64,000 nucleotides of DNA from Prochilodus magdalenae. Taxonomy: Eukaryota > Chordata > Actinopteri > Characiformes > Prochilodontidae. The notes under the pieces were generated by a model. It did no database searches. It was not told where the DNA came from and worked only from the letters and a program-made list of their open reading frames with translations. The stretch is from assembly GCA_024036415.1 (NCBI GenBank), contig JAMWET010001656.1:258501-322500 (forward strand), written 5' to 3'. A program made the position numbers and the translations under genes. Shown here one piece after another: positions 36,414 to 50,618 of this stretch (positions are counted from its first letter, which is position 1; the number at the start of each line of letters is the position of its first letter).

Positions 36414-38647
36414 ACAGTGTTATTGTCCAGAGACATCTTAAGAACTAGTGTCTCTCTTTTCATTAGCACTCCAAGAACCAGTGGCCAAAGGAAAGAGGAA
36501 TTGTGTAGGGATGAATCAAACCAGCGCGGCCAGTCACTTTCAGCAGTTAAAGCTGCTGGGAGAATTCAGCATCTGTCTTTTTTCTTGTATGTTGGAGGCA
36601 TGTTAATAAATGCACCAGTGTTGACTAATACAGTATTCTATGTTAGTACATGTATGTTAAGCCGTGTGGCTTGTTCAGTTAAACTTACTTTCAGTTCACA
36701 GTTTGTGTGGCACTGAAAATTTCTTAAATTCTTAGAGCGACACCCTCTGACCAAGTGATGCAACTGCAGTGGAGTTCATGGATTGTGATTTTTAAGAATC
36801 ACGCTGTATTCTACATTGTGTTTTCTATTCTAGACTTAATTGAACTGGAAGTTAGAACATTTGGCTCTAGCCCTTGCATGACACAAGGACTGCATGCTGA
36901 AATATATTCTGACTTTCATAATGGTAGTAAGCAATTACTACATCAGTGCATCTACACTGACTGAACATAAATGTTAGCACATAGCTTAAAGAATGTGTGA
37001 CAGACAAATGAGGCACTTTTAAAGCATAGCAATGCCTGCAAATACTTCTTTATCAAAGACCAGTCTCACAGTCTGGCCATCGTCCTGCATGTTATGCATT
37101 ACTTCTCAAATGCCTCAATGTTGACTTTCTCTCAAAATGTTAGTACACTTGTATTATCCCAAGGTGTCCATATGTTGTATGAATTCAAGGACAGGATTTT
37201 CAGTATATTGTTTATTTATTGTCATGCTTTTGTATGTTGCCAAACAAAATGCAAGGAATGCAACCGAGGTTGGAAAAACTTCGAAAAGAGTGAAGTTGTG
37301 TGGCGGTTTATAAACAGGAAGTACAGCTGAATCCAATCAGTGTTCTGGCGACCTAGAGTGGAAGTGATTGGTAGACTGCGGACATGTGGGTGTGGCGTCA
37401 ATGGGTAGTGCACTCCGGGAAATGGAGTCCGGGAAATCAGCGGTGTCAGGAAGACCCGCAGACGTGACACTGTACAATGTTTTGTACTTTGTACAAGCTG
37501 TAGTAGAAGACTTTTAATGTTGTTTTTAATTTATAAATCCAATCAGGTAACTAAATATTATTAAAATATTACATGAAAGTTGTAAATTAAGTAGTATGTA
37601 TCTTTATGAGATAATATCCCCCAAATAAACTTATAAAATATTCACTTTGACAAAGGACTTCTGAACTACGGCAGTGTTCTGACAATTAAAAGATTGACTG
37701 TACTAAATCTTGGCATATGCAATCTTTTGTTGTTTTATATCCTATCCTCATAAACTTCCCATTAAGCCAAGACCTGCTGTGATAAATGTGATTCCGAAAT
37801 ATTACAATATACAAATTATCACAGACAGTGTGGTGACCTTTTAGGTTCACTGCTGTGTTTTATATACTTAGCATAGAGCTTCACACTGAAGTGAGACTTA
37901 TTCAACATTACTTGATCTAAATATAAGTGTTTTATTGTGTTTTTCTTCTAACATAAGAAAATACTTGATTTGTTAAATGTACAGCTCTTTCTTTTAGTGA
38001 TTGTCTGTATTTCTGATATGTATTTGAATCTTTAAGAATGAATATCTGTGCTAACATTGTGATGCACTCAAGAAAAATAAGATATTTCAGAATGCTCTGT
38101 CATATAATTGACAGAGAAAAATCTTATTTAAAAAAAAAAAAATTAAAGACCCATGCAAAATGGTAGACTGCATGTCTGTTTTGAATGAGTGTCCTTGAAC
38201 CATCATGTGTTTAAGGACTGTTTTCCACTAAAGATTTGAAATATTTGTGTAAATTGAGTTAAACACTGTTTTCGCTCCCCGGTAGCAACACACTGCATCC
38301 AGTAATAAACAGTATTTTGTTTATTGTTTGTGTTTTTTCCACTGACTAAACACTGCCCACTTTTAGTTTTATATACAGTATGTGCAGATATTACATGTTA
38401 ATAATTAAACAAGCAAATATACATCGATCAATTCAGTTAAAAAGGAAATTGACTGGTGTATTTGTCCCTACATAAAATATTTACTTTAATTAATCTCCAT
38501 AATAGTCATTTGCCTACAGCACAGCTACACAATGTGGTGGATCAAAAACCAATAGTATTGATATTCAATTATTTAAATTTCGATAGTGCCTTCTGAGAAA
38601 AATGAAGAATAATCTGAATTGATTTTATATATGTATATATATAATCA

Positions 38648-38677
38648 ACAAACACCATATATGTATATGGTGTTTGT
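38648..38677. repeat. Perfect 14-base inverted repeat with 2-base loop
   Basis: ACAAACACCATATA is followed by TG and then its exact reverse complement, TATATGGTGTTTGT, which leads into a TG-rich tract. It could form a cruciform or hairpin. There is no sign of a miRNA-length stem. Confidence 0.85.
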
Positions 38678-40609
38678 GTGTGTGGGTGTGTGTGTAACAT
38701 CATTAGACATGCAAATGATTCAAGTTTCATCCTTGGCCGTGCATGTGACATTAGCAAGGATGGGCCTTATCACTGTACCTGACTGACTACATAAAGTTAT
38801 TCTGTTCTGTGTGATCAGAGAAGAGTTTGAAAGTAATTTAAGCAGTTGGCAGACTGTTACGAGGACTGCATGCACCACATCCACCTCTCAAAAGACTGCA
38901 ATAGTATTGTGCCAGATTGTCAAGGACTAACTGAGAATGGCAGCATTTCACCTTTAGTGACAAGTCCCACTTTTGTCCTTGTGGAGACGATCAACGTGTG
39001 TGGAGGCACTGTGGTCATCGGCAAGATGAACAGTTTGTTGTTATGTGTCACATGTCCAGAAGGCCTGATGTTATTACACCTCCACCCCTACTGCAAAATC
39101 TGTGCTCTATGTGTAGCTTAATAAATATTACCCATATCAGTTTACATTTTCATCATTCATTGTTCATAGTAAACTTTATCTTCCTGCCAAATTGCATTGC
39201 AGTCTGACACTTCCCTCTGGGTGCAACTATTCTTATATATAATATATTACGTATTTATTAAGAATGGTTTTACCTCATGAGACCTCTGAAGTTGTGCCAT
39301 CATTTTGCATTTGGCATCATATAAGTAAACAAGAACGTTCTCAACCCACATATTTATTGACATTCTTCCTCCATGTCACTCTTTTAAACTGTGAGATCAA
39401 AAACACAAAAAGTCAAAACATAAATGTTGCTATATGCAAGCCACACTGATATCATTAGATTGCAAGATCATCAACACCCTGCACACAAACCATAAAACAA
39501 TACAAATCCTCACTTTGTACTATTTTCAGTTAAACATATGCTTGCAATGATTTGCACATAATTGCATCCTGTTTTTTATTTACATAGTGACCAAAATACG
39601 TTTTTTTTTTCCTTTTTCCATTGTCTGTTTCCAAACATACAGTGGTAAACAGTAACAAACTAAATGTAATTTGTTATTGTACAGTAGTTTTTGTTGTATC
39701 TTTATTGAAGTATTTCCATTTTGGATGTCTTTGGATACTTTATCTCCACTATATTTCCAAGACCCATATCCTACTTTTTTTGCTTGTTTTGACCTGTTAA
39801 AAGCTGGGATGTACCCATTGGAAACTGTTGCTGTGTTCTGTATTTATGGTCATTTTAATATCCAAAACTATGACTAGTTGAAGACATTAAGACTAATTAA
39901 TGACATTTTATTAAAAGATCAGTGTACAAGGTGTGACACTATAGTCTTTTCGACCAAAAAAAGGTAATTAGGTAATAGTCTTATTACAAAAGTGACAAGA
40001 CATAACAAATCATGGTACGTTTACTTCATTAGAACACTTTAGTACAGTCTTTTAGTATTGTATGTGCAGGAGGAGCACATTAATAGTTTTTTTACACAGT
40101 ACTTTAGAGTGTAAAATTGTTAGGGGAATAAGAACAGAAATAAAAAAGCTTGACAAAAACTACCCCAGCATTGGTGTTGGACACGGGGGATGTCATGATC
40201 CCACTGTAAGAAACGTATCTTTTGTTAACATCAGCAGACAGGCACACATAAAACAGTAAACACACAGAGGAGAGGTCGCAACCTTCTACAGGCTTCATGT
40301 TATCAGTGACCTCCCAACGCAGAATGACACAGTAAACACAAACCACATACCTTTAACCAAGAAACAGCAACATAAACAACAGAAATAGGACCTTATACTT
40401 AATCTAATGTTTAATTTTGTCCAATAAACTTCACTGATTGCATCTAAAAATGTGCGATGTGTTTAATGCATTCTTATAAATAAATTATCTTGTGTAATTT
40501 GTGTCTATTCTGCATCGGAAAACTAATTGCCGATCCCTAATTTACAAACCCCTTGTTTTTCCTCAGGCATTTTCCTGAACTCCTATTATGAAGGTACGGT
40601 TTTGCTATC

Positions 40610-40880
40610 TAGGAGTTATCCAATCACATTAAAGGGCAAGGAAGATGACTACCAATCAAATCCCTCCGTACACCAGCGTGACGAATAGCATCGCGCTTCG
40701 CTGTTTCCTCATTACCAGGCCCCAACTGGTTCACACCGAGGCTACATTTGGGCCCGAGTCCCTTCTTCAACCTTCACTGCAGCCACCGTATCAAAGGGGC
40801 ACCTTCAGCCAGCTCCGCGGCGTAACGGCAGCGGATTCACCACCACCGAACACTTATATTTATATATACTTATACTCATA
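40610..40880 (+). promoter_or_regulatory. Probable cs promoter and 5' UTR
   Basis: Two CCAAT-type boxes on the plus strand (TCCAATCAC near 40619 and ACCAATCAAA at 40651-40660) precede a GC-richer stretch with several CpGs up to the ATG at 40881. There is no clear TATA box at a fitting distance; the TATATATA just before the ATG is too close to act as one. This layout is typical of a housekeeping gene. The transcription start is not resolved. Confidence 0.5.
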
Positions 40881-43800
40881 ATGTCCTTTCTCAGTATCAG
40901 CAGGCTAGCCCCGAGGCTGCTTAGCTCAAAGGTAAGACTCTTCACCTTAGCCGATGGCCCCGAAAAGGCCAGCAAACTGTAGACTTCAGTGTCGATCGAG
41001 CTGGTTAGCCGCTAAGCTTTTCCTGTCGTTTTCTCTCCGGCACCTTAAAGTCCCAACAACAGCAACCTCTGCTGTTTTTGTGTCACCGAAAGGTTGCCAT
41101 ACATCTAACAGAAAACACCCCGGGTGAGAGGATAACCGTGCTGTTCCAAATAGTATTGTGTCAGCTGGGTAGTGATTAGCTGCTACTGCTTAAGGGAGGG
41201 TGACTGTGTCGGTTACAGTGTTAGCCACTTAGCTCACCTATTTGTCGTTACACTATTTGCCCAACACCAGCCTTTAACTAACCCCTAACTAAATAACCAA
41301 CGGTTGTTCAGGTTTCGTTTTTCTTGCCGTTAGAGTGATGTGTTTTTTTTACGCTTTATACCTTTTTTTATGAGCCTTGCTGCTGGATAGCTAGAACAAA
41401 AGTTAGCTACTTACCTAGCTAGCTGTTTTACCGGCATTAATCTATAGTGTCCTTCTCTTTTAATTTTAGACTCGAAAGCGAAGCGAATAATTACTAATTT
41501 CGAATAAGGCGGCGGATCAAGCGATTCAGAGACAAGACATTAGCTGATCATGCCTATAACCCAAATCTTTGGGGCCTGACTGGATTCTGAGTGGATCTGG
41601 GTCTGCATCTTTGTCACTTTTAACATTTGCTTAGCTGTTCCACGTTAGGCATGTCCCTCATGGCTGCTGAATCTGACATTCAGTATTCTTTTTTTTTTCA
41701 GAGTTTGCTTTGGTTTTCATTGTTTGTCCGAGGGTTTTAACTTGCAGTAGGCTACAGATGAATCCACTGGTTTGGGTTATTTGTCCTTCTGTAATTATAC
41801 AGAATGGGAACAATACATTGCATGCAGAGCTGCTCCTCCCATGCTTTAAGTCAGGTTCCAGTGGACAGTTTGTGCTGTACATTTTTGTAATGTTTGACTG
41901 TCAGGATAGTGATAAGCACAAAGGCATGGTATGTAACATATGGTCCTGACATTGGTTTCAGAATGCCATTTACTAAATTAGCTACTACTACTAGATTGAA
42001 GGGTTCTTTACCTTACTGGGGGGCTAAGCTGTTTGGTAATGTCGTCCAGTTAAGTATTTTAACAGTCTTTAAAAAAGGAAGGCAAGTTCAGTAACAGTGC
42101 TTACTGTATCTATGTGAAAATGATCTTTGAGTCATGTGAGCATTGCTCATGCAGTCTTTTGTAGAAAGTTAATGAACACTAAATAGATTGCCCATATACA
42201 GTATGGTTGGGCTGTAAACGACAGTACAGAAATCTTTTTAAATAATTCCTTTATTGGTCACCTCTGAGCTAAGGAGGTCATATCTGATTTAGCCTGCTTC
42301 TTGGGCAGAGTTTAGTTAGATAAACAGCTGTTTCTCTGTCTGAATGACAGAACCTTAAGTGACTGTGTCCTTATTTTCTCCTTTCTTAATTGAACTTTGC
42401 ACAAGGTTAACCCTGCCTTTATGTTGGTATGGTGTCAATCCTGTGTTTTATTACTTCGGTTATGTAAGTGTTGTCAAAGTTTACCTGAAATCCTGTGTTT
42501 GCTTTTTAGGCATGCTGCTCTTAAAGCCATCCATTGTACCTCTTGACTTTTCTTTTCTTTGTTTTTGGTGGGAAAGAGCCCAACATTTTATTCCTTTGAA
42601 CATTTTAAAATGAGTATTGAACTCAAAGTTTGTTTCACCGGGATGCTTGAAACCAAATGCTGACCATGACAACACTGACACCCTAACAAACCTGGCTATA
42701 TGAAATTACTGCTTGGAACAGCTGCAGTGATATTCATTTTGACTTTGTAATGAGTGATGAAACCTATAGAATTGCTGCTTTTCACTGTTCTGTAATAAGA
42801 AAATATGCTGAGTGTCTCCTGCAAAACCTCATTCTAAGGCTTAGCTGACCTGTATAACATGTATCCTGTTTTCTGGTGATATTCATTTGGATTCTTATTT
42901 TTCATTTTACCTGCAAAACTCTTCTTACGAACGGCAGTTTTTGTGATTCATTCTTAACCTGCCAACACCACAACCATCTTTCCTGCTTATAGCTCCATGG
43001 CAGCATATTGACCTCTGTAAGGGTCACAACACAATCTCTCTTTGAATAGAGCAAGGCTGTAGCCGGAAATGAGTCAAAGGTCATTGAGACAAAGGTGACA
43101 CCTGCCAACTGACCATTAGCTCCTTAAATGTACAAATGTGTGTGTGTTTTATTTATTTATATATATATACATACATACATACATACATACATACATACAA
43201 TTTGTCTATGTGTTTAAGATCTTGACGACTGGAAACAATGTTTTGTGATAACTTGGGTTGCTGTAATTAGTTTGCAGTCTGGCTTGCCTGTTGATAAAGA
43301 AGGTTGTGTATTAGGTGTTTTACTTTACATGCAGTCATGAAACTCTGGTAGGGTTTGAGCTAGTTATTTAGGTTATAACAGGTTAACAGAATCTCCCAGG
43401 CCTAGCCTATTACATAATCTGCTGCTCCTCCAGGTCAGTTTTAACATCAGTTGACTGTGAAGTGTGTTATGGCTCTGACAGGCTTCTTTTTATTTTCGGG
43501 TCTGTTCGTGTTCAGCCCCCCTGACTTAAATGGTGAGTGCTGGGTAACAGGTGTAGGGTTTCAGAACACTACACTGTCACAGCCTCCACAGAAGTATTAG
43601 TGGCCTGTACTCAAGAACGTGGTAACCTGGTTGTCTTCAAGCCCCTTATTCAGCACATTGTGCTGCATTTTTCTAGGTTGAGGTGAATGGTAAACTTTTG
43701 TTCTGGCAGGTTCTCCATGCCTGCACTTTGTCATTCTGAGTCAATTTATATTATCAGATAGCAGATCACAAGATAACTACCAGTGGTTTATGGGAAGACG

Positions 43801-46800
43801 TTGGAAACAACCTGCCTGCTTTGTCTCCAATTCAGCTTTCACTATGCTGTGGGACATTTGATTAAATGTAAACAAGTTTTAGCCTGGATGGTTTAAGTTA
43901 ATGATTTTAGCTGTGGTTTTAACTAAATGGTTAAGAATCAATGCATAGATTCTGTAAATGTTGTGTTGCACCCCTATGAGGTGCAGATACAGTTTCTTTC
44001 ATGATTATGCTGCATCAATACGTATTGCTTTTTGTTTTGCAGAATGCAGCATGTGTGGTCGTGGCTGCCAGAAATGCCAGTGTGTCCACAGTAAGTATCT
44101 TGGTGTCTTGAAATGAGCTAGTTACACTATGCTGTTTAGTTTTCTGAGCCATATCTAATTATGTCTTCTAGATGTGTGGAACTGTGGTGTGTTTAGGGAT
44201 TATACAGTGGAGAAAATAAGCATGATATTCTGCTGATTTTGCAAGTTTTTCAACCTACAAAGAATTAAGATGTCTGTAATTGTTATTGTAGGTACACATC
44301 AACTGTGAGAATCTAAAAACAAATCCAGAAAATCACTTTGTATGAACAACCTCCTTCCTTCAGTAAGAGCACTGAAGATGGGTTGTGACTGGGTCTTCCA
44401 GCATGACAATGGCCCGAAAAACACAGCAAAGGCAACTAAAGGAGTGGGTCTGTAAGAAGCATTTCGAGGTCCTCGAGTGGCCTAGCCAGTCTCCCGAGCT
44501 GAACTCACTAGACAATCTTTGGAGGGAGCTGAAACTCAATGTTGCCCCGAAACCTGAAAGATCTGGAGAAGATCTGTATGGAGGAGTAGGCCAAAATCGC
44601 TGCTGCAGTGTGTGCATACTTGGTCAAGAACTATAGGAAACGTCTGTAACTACAGGAATGACCTCTGTAATTGCAAACAAAGCTTTCTGTACCAAATATT
44701 AAGTTCTGTTTTTCTATTGTATCAAACACTTATTGCTAATCAATTATTTAAAAATCGTACAATGTGATCTTCTGGATTTTTTTTTTATAGATTCTGTCTC
44801 TCACCGTTGAGGTGTACCTACGATTTAAAAATTACATACCTCTCTGGAAATTGGCAGCGTATCAAAGACTTATTTTCCCCACCGTATTTGTCTTTTTTTT
44901 TTTTTTGCTACCTAATCTGGTTTCCACTTAACCTTTGTCTTTCCTCTCGTCACATGACTTTACCAGCAGTCTGTGTGAGTGAAAGGTCCTACCCCTATTG
45001 ACACTTTTAATCACTCTCAAACTCACTTCCACACTCTCCCTCTCATGGTTGTCAAATCAGTTGTACTCATTGAAGCTTTCCTAACTCTGAGCTTCTCAAC
45101 ACGTTTTTCTTTCACACGTTCACAATTGTGATGTGACCTTTTTTTTTTTTTCTTTTTTTTTTAGAATTTAAAAGATGTGCTGGCAGATCTGATTCCCAAA
45201 GAACAGACCAGGATCAAGAACTTCAAGCAGCAATATGGCAAAACCAACATTGGCCAAATCACTGTGGATATGGTGAGAGAATCTTTGTTTTTTGATGAGA
45301 GGCCTATTTCTGATTAAGGTCTTAGCTAAACATACAGGCTCCAAGTCCTAAGTACCTTTTGTAGGTGACTGGTTGTAGATCCAAATGGTAGGTGAGGTAA
45401 GCCCAAGACTGATATGGTGTACCTGATTCTGCTCCTGGGCATTTGTGTCAGTTCATTATGAGCTGAAGTTCTATAGTCGTCTTGAGCCTAATCAGAAACA
45501 ATTTTTTTCTCCCATTGCTTGCCATGCATGCTGTCTATTTACACTGTGTAGTAATGTTACTAAGGGCTTGAGTAGGGGTAATGATTCTCCAGATCCACAG
45601 TTTAGTTCAGACCCTGGGTTTCAGAGCCATGGCAGGTTCATACCTCAGTGTGGGTAAATTTATTATTAATGTCTCTAGCACGTAGTGCAAGCCCAGAGCA
45701 GCTAAGGCCCAGACTTAGACAAGTGAGTCTATAGGGACAGCTGGACGCATTGGAATTTGTGGTCGCCATCAGCCAATAACCATTCAGCAGGCCTTTTGAC
45801 AGACTTAACATTGACCAATCATCATGAAACTTGAAATGTGTCTATATGTAGCCACTTTCTATCAACCAGTTAAGTTTCAAAAGATTTGGCCACTAGGGGG
45901 TGGAATTCATAAAACAATGAACCTGTCACATGTCATTAATACATTGTACTTGATTTGCTATAATCAGGCATTGTTCAGATTTTGTCAAAACTGTTGTACA
46001 GAGCAGAATTTTAACTCAGTGTGTTTCTTTATCCCCTTTTTTGAACACTTCCTTTTTTGACTACTAGATGGAACCAAACACGAATGACAAGATGCCAAAT
46101 AACATTAATAAAAGCTGCCTGAGGCTTTCATATGAAACACAGCTAGTACTTAAATGTACATTATCTTGACTGACCTAGAAATAATATATGGTGTCTGAAA
46201 TTTAAATATTTCATAATGTTAAATATTATAACATGTCAGATATTGGACTGCCTGTCTGGTATTTTGGCTTATATTGGCATGTTCAGGAGGAGACCCCGAC
46301 CTCTTAGGCTTAGTTGGCTCAAGTAGCTTGAAGCATCGTTGGCCTGATGCGTGCTTGAACCCACTTATTGCCGCTTGCGGCTATATTTATTTTTATTTAT
46401 TTATTTTAATGATAATACTAATATTAATAGTAACTTGTTCTTTCTGGAATTACCCTTTGTTTCTTAAGATTAGTTATCTTTTTTTATTTTTTTTATTTAT
46501 GTAGTTATTAATAATATAAATTCATAATTAATTTATTTCTATTGTTTGCTTGAATGTGTTTGCTTGTACTTTGTGGCCATCAGCAGGCTTTTCCTTCAGG
46601 ACATAGGGCAAAAAATGTTTTTTTTATTTATTTTTATTTATTTTTTTTTTTTAAATCCCTGCTCTGGTTTTCTGATTGGCTAGCTTGTTTTTTCAGGGTT
46701 GCCAAGGTCATGGTGTGAGTCATGTTGGTTTTGTCATCTTTTTTTTTTTTTCCAGCTCATATCAGTGGAATCTAATTATAGACACACATGTTTGTATGTG

Positions 46801-49800
46801 TGTGTGTGTATATATATGTTATTACCTTTAGTAACCCTATTGCTGAGTTTACATTCACATGTTGATCCACTATTGTTAGAGGTATCCTATTAGCCTCAAC
46901 ATGTCAGTGCTGTTCATATGAAGTGGTACAAGTTTTATAGTAGGTGTGTGTAATTTTAATGTTTATGCTGAACAGGTCTATGGTGGAATGAGGGGCATGA
47001 AAGGCCTAGTATATGAGACCTCTGTACTAGACCCTGATGAGGTAAGTCGTTGTTTGTTTAACCTTTAATGAAACATGGGATATATTTGTAAGCCAATTTG
47101 GATCGATGAACCACCTCAGCTAAAACTGATTTAAATTGATTACCTTGCTGAGATGTTGCACAAGAGCTACCTACTACACACTGTACTTGTGCATTTGTTT
47201 CTTATGGACTCTAGGGCATCCGTTTTCGTGGCTACAGCATTCCTGAATGTCAGAAGCTGTTGCCGAAAGCCTCAGGAGGTGAAGAACCGCTGCCTGAGGG
47301 ACTCTTTTGGCTGCTGGTCACAGGCCAGGTGCCCACTGAAGAACAGGTGAGGAGCATACATGGCATATTATGCAAAATGTAGATTCAGTAATACAGGTTT
47401 ATTATCCTCCAGAATGGCACTATTATTAACTGTTCTTTTTATTGCTTTTGTAGTAGTGGGGTAGTGGGACAATTTGTCTATTTTGCCCACATTGATACAA
47501 TTTGGAAATATTGTCTCAACTTGAATAATAAACCTGCCTATTTCAGTAGGAACTGTTAGTTGTTGTTCATAAATGTTTGTAAAAGGGCTTGTTTTTGGTG
47601 TTAAGAGGTTAATCATTTACATCCCTATTTCTGTTTATAATAAACTAAACCAAAGTCAGCTTGTTGATAAACAATTGGTAAATTCTGTTGACATGACAGG
47701 TAAAATGACTTGGGGGTTTTTACTGTTTTTATTATGATTTAATGAATATGGTTTACAGAGTTTGCATGTTTTACTCGCCATGCTCACACACTTGCATTAA
47801 TGATTCAGTTGCTCCCATTTTTGCAAAGTTGAAAAAGATTTTAGTCTCAAGTCTTGACTGTCCAAAAACCTGTTTGATGGCATATTTGCTTCATTCGAGG
47901 TCATGGTGGCTGTTTGTAAGCCCGTTCTGTGAAGCTTTATCTCTCCTTTCGTTAGATGATTGAGATTAGCTATGACTCTGCTGGGCTGGGCTGGGCTGCA
48001 TTGCCTCACGGAGTGAAAACACTGGAATTTAAATTATGTATGCCTTATGTTGGGGGGGCTTTCTGTAAAACTAGAGGATGGCTGGAGTCAGATTACTGTT
48101 TATGCTTGCATCAGCTATCATTGATCCAGCAGTCCCACCTAGGACCCTTCATAGCCAGTTCAGGACAGGTGTTGGTTCTGCATTTTCATAAGATGTAGAA
48201 CCATTGATGCCTCTAACTCTGCATCATTGTATTATCTCCATAGGTAAACTGGTTGTCTAAAGAATGGGCAAAGCGGGCAGCTCTCCCCTCTCATGTGGTC
48301 ACCATGCTGGACAACTTTCCCACTAACCTTCACCCCATGTCCCAGTTCAGTGCTGCCATTACTGCCCTAAACAGTGAAAGCTGCTTTGCCCGAGCCTATT
48401 CTGAGGGAGTCCATAAGAGCAAGTACTGGGAGGTAAGGCTTTTTTTTATTTCAGGTAATACAGTAACATGCAAAACCTAATTTATAAAGAAAGAGATTCA
48501 GTTCCTCAATTTTTTTTTCGGGTTTAGTTTGTATATGAAGACTCCATGGACTTGATTGCCAAGCTTCCCTGTGTGGCTGCTAAGATCTACCGCAACTTGT
48601 ACCGTGAGGGCAGCAGCATTGGAGCGATTGACTCCAACCTGGATTGGTCCCACAATTTTACCAACATGTTAGGCTACAATGATCCCCAGTTCACTGAGCT
48701 TATGAGGCTCTACCTTACCATCCACAGGTGACAACTTCTCAAGAGTTTTCCGTTAAACACTTGTTTTTATTGCTTGAAATTATTTATCAAGGACATTTAT
48801 CAAGGTTTCCTTTGTAACTGTTTCTTAATATAGTGATGAGTAGTTTGTGACAGCTGTCTTCAGCTAAATCAGTTTAGTAGAAACATCATAATCATGGTGT
48901 ACTGGCAGAGATAAATGCAAGCCCTTGCCTCTAAACACACATTGCCAAATAAATTGCCATGGCCAGTACAATAGTTCTGATAGTAACATGCTGTGAGACA
49001 CTAAATGGAAGCCTTAGAAAAGTGACCCTTATGATGTATAGATGTATAGAGTATACCTAAAGTTACTGGCATACTTGTTTCCTTTTGTACATCTTTTCTT
49101 CCAACACTTTTCATGGTATAAAAGCAATTGTATTGAATCACAGAGTAGAAGAAGAGACCCTTAACTGCTAAGAATGCAGCAAGATTGCACAGCTCATTCA
49201 CGTTTCCTTCTTAATGGGATAATAGCAATTAGTTATAATGAAACCTTCCACCCATTACTTGGTCATTAGTCATTTTATCTGAGGTAGCTCTTGATTTATT
49301 TTCTTTAATATTTAATTAACATTTGACCATAAACCATTACCACTCTCTTGTAAGTGGTCTGTGAGCCCTATTTAATTCATTCAATTGTATTTTGAATGAA
49401 TAGTTAATGGTTTACAGGGGGTGGAAATGGTAAAGCAAGATAGAAAGTAATGCATGATTGTGTGTGTTTTTATTATTGTTTCAGTGACCATGAGGGTGGC
49501 AATGTCAGTGCTCACACCAGCCATCTGGTGGGCAGTGCACTCTCTGACCCTTACCTCTCCTTCAGTGCAGCTATGAATGGCCTAGCTGGACCCTTGCATG
49601 GACTGGCTAACCAGGTAAAAACCTAAATATGTTGGTTTTTAAAAAAATTTTTTTTATTGTCTTTAGCTTGTGGCTTCTTGGGCCACATCAACATTTGAGA
49701 ATTCTAAATGGGTTTTCACTATTTGTATCCCACAGGAAGTGCTGGTATGGCTGACAGCCTTACAGAAGGAGTTGGGTGGTGAAGTGTCCGATGAAAAGAT

Positions 49801-50618
49801 GAGGGATTACATCTGGAACACACTGAAATCTGGCAGGGTAAGAACAGAGAGGCCACAGTGTCATGCACAGGGCACCTTGCCTGAAGAACTGTATTGTATT
49901 TAAACTGTCTTGTTGTGTTCCTTTTGTGGCACAGGTAGTGCCTGGCTATGGACATGCTGTCCTGAGGAAGACTGACCCCCGCTATACATGCCAGCGTGAA
50001 TTTGCCCTTAAGCATCTTCCAAATGACCCAATGTTCAAGCTGGTGGCTCAGCTCTACAAGATTGTGCCCAATGTACTGCTGGAGCAGGGCAAGGCCAAGA
50101 ACCCCTGGCCCAATGTTGACGCTCACAGCGGGGTGCTGCTGCAGGTGAGACACTGCCTACAAGCCATATTGACCTCAAGCTTAGTTCAGGTGGAGAATTG
50201 ATAGATCTGTTTCTATACTCAGTTAATTTTGAGTGTTGTCGTTGGTGGTGGTATTATTATTATTATTATTATTAGCTAGTATTATTGCTAGTATCAGTAT
50301 TACTATAAGAATTTATTCTTAGGTACGTCTTATTTTTTTACCAGGGCAGAAAACATGTTTAAAATGATCATCTACTCTTTTGAATTACATGTTTGGTACT
50401 AGGATACACATTTGATAATGCTTTTTTTTGTCGTATCTTTTGTGCAGTACTATGGCATGACTGAAATGAACTACTACACGGTGCTGTTTGGTGTGTCCCG
50501 GGCCCTGGGTGTCCTGGCTCAGTTGGTGTGGAGCAGAGCGCTGGGCTTCCCTCTGGAACGCCCCAAGTCCATGAGCACAGACGGACTTATGGGCCTAGTG
50601 GGAGCCAAATCAGGCTAG
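40881..50618 (+). CDS. cs: Citrate synthase, mitochondrial
   Basis: Condenses acetyl-CoA with oxaloacetate to citrate, the first TCA-cycle step, in the mitochondrial matrix. Eleven exons: 40881-40931, 44043-44090, 45165-45272, 46976-47041, 47215-47346, 48244-48432, 48528-48727, 49485-49614, 49736-49837, 49935-50144, 50448-50618. They join without frame error to 468 residues (human 466). The first two exons encode an Arg/Ser/Ala-rich targeting peptide ([14 protein letters not shown]...), and the mature protein probably begins near residue 29. Catalytic residues are all present: His303 (GPLHGLANQ), His349 (PGYGHAV) and Asp404 (VDAHSG). [17 protein letters not shown] and [14 protein letters not shown] blocks are nearly identical to mammals. 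AATAAA signals lie at 50668, 51064 and 52029. It follows the dpp gene on the same strand and converges on coq10a. Confidence 0.98.
43169..43199. repeat. (CATA)n microsatellite
   Basis: About eight ATAC units after an AT run, in cs intron 1. Confidence 0.9.
44203..44886 (+). mobile_element. Tc1/mariner element, internally deleted, in cs intron 2
   Basis: The left end TACAGTGGAGAAAATAAG and the right end CTTATTTTCCCCACCGTA are inverted terminal repeats. Between them a frame reads [18 protein letters not shown] and then [18 protein letters not shown], the last part of a Tc1 transposase with its Asp and DDE-region signature. The N-terminal half, including the DNA-binding domain, is deleted, leaving about 0.68 kb. 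Confidence 0.85.
50251..50276. repeat. (ATT)n microsatellite
   Basis: About eight TAT/ATT units in the last cs intron. Confidence 0.85.

Larger units (their letters stand above)
36414..40880. other. dpp 3' UTR and dpp-cs intergenic region
   Basis: AATAAA hexamers at 36605-36610, near 37625 and at 38304-38309 are candidate dpp polyadenylation signals. A GC-richer patch at about 37330-37470 stands out from AT-rich surroundings without a recognised motif. A perfect hairpin lies at 38648-38677. The last 270 bases are the cs promoter region. No coding exon is supported. Confidence 0.6.
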
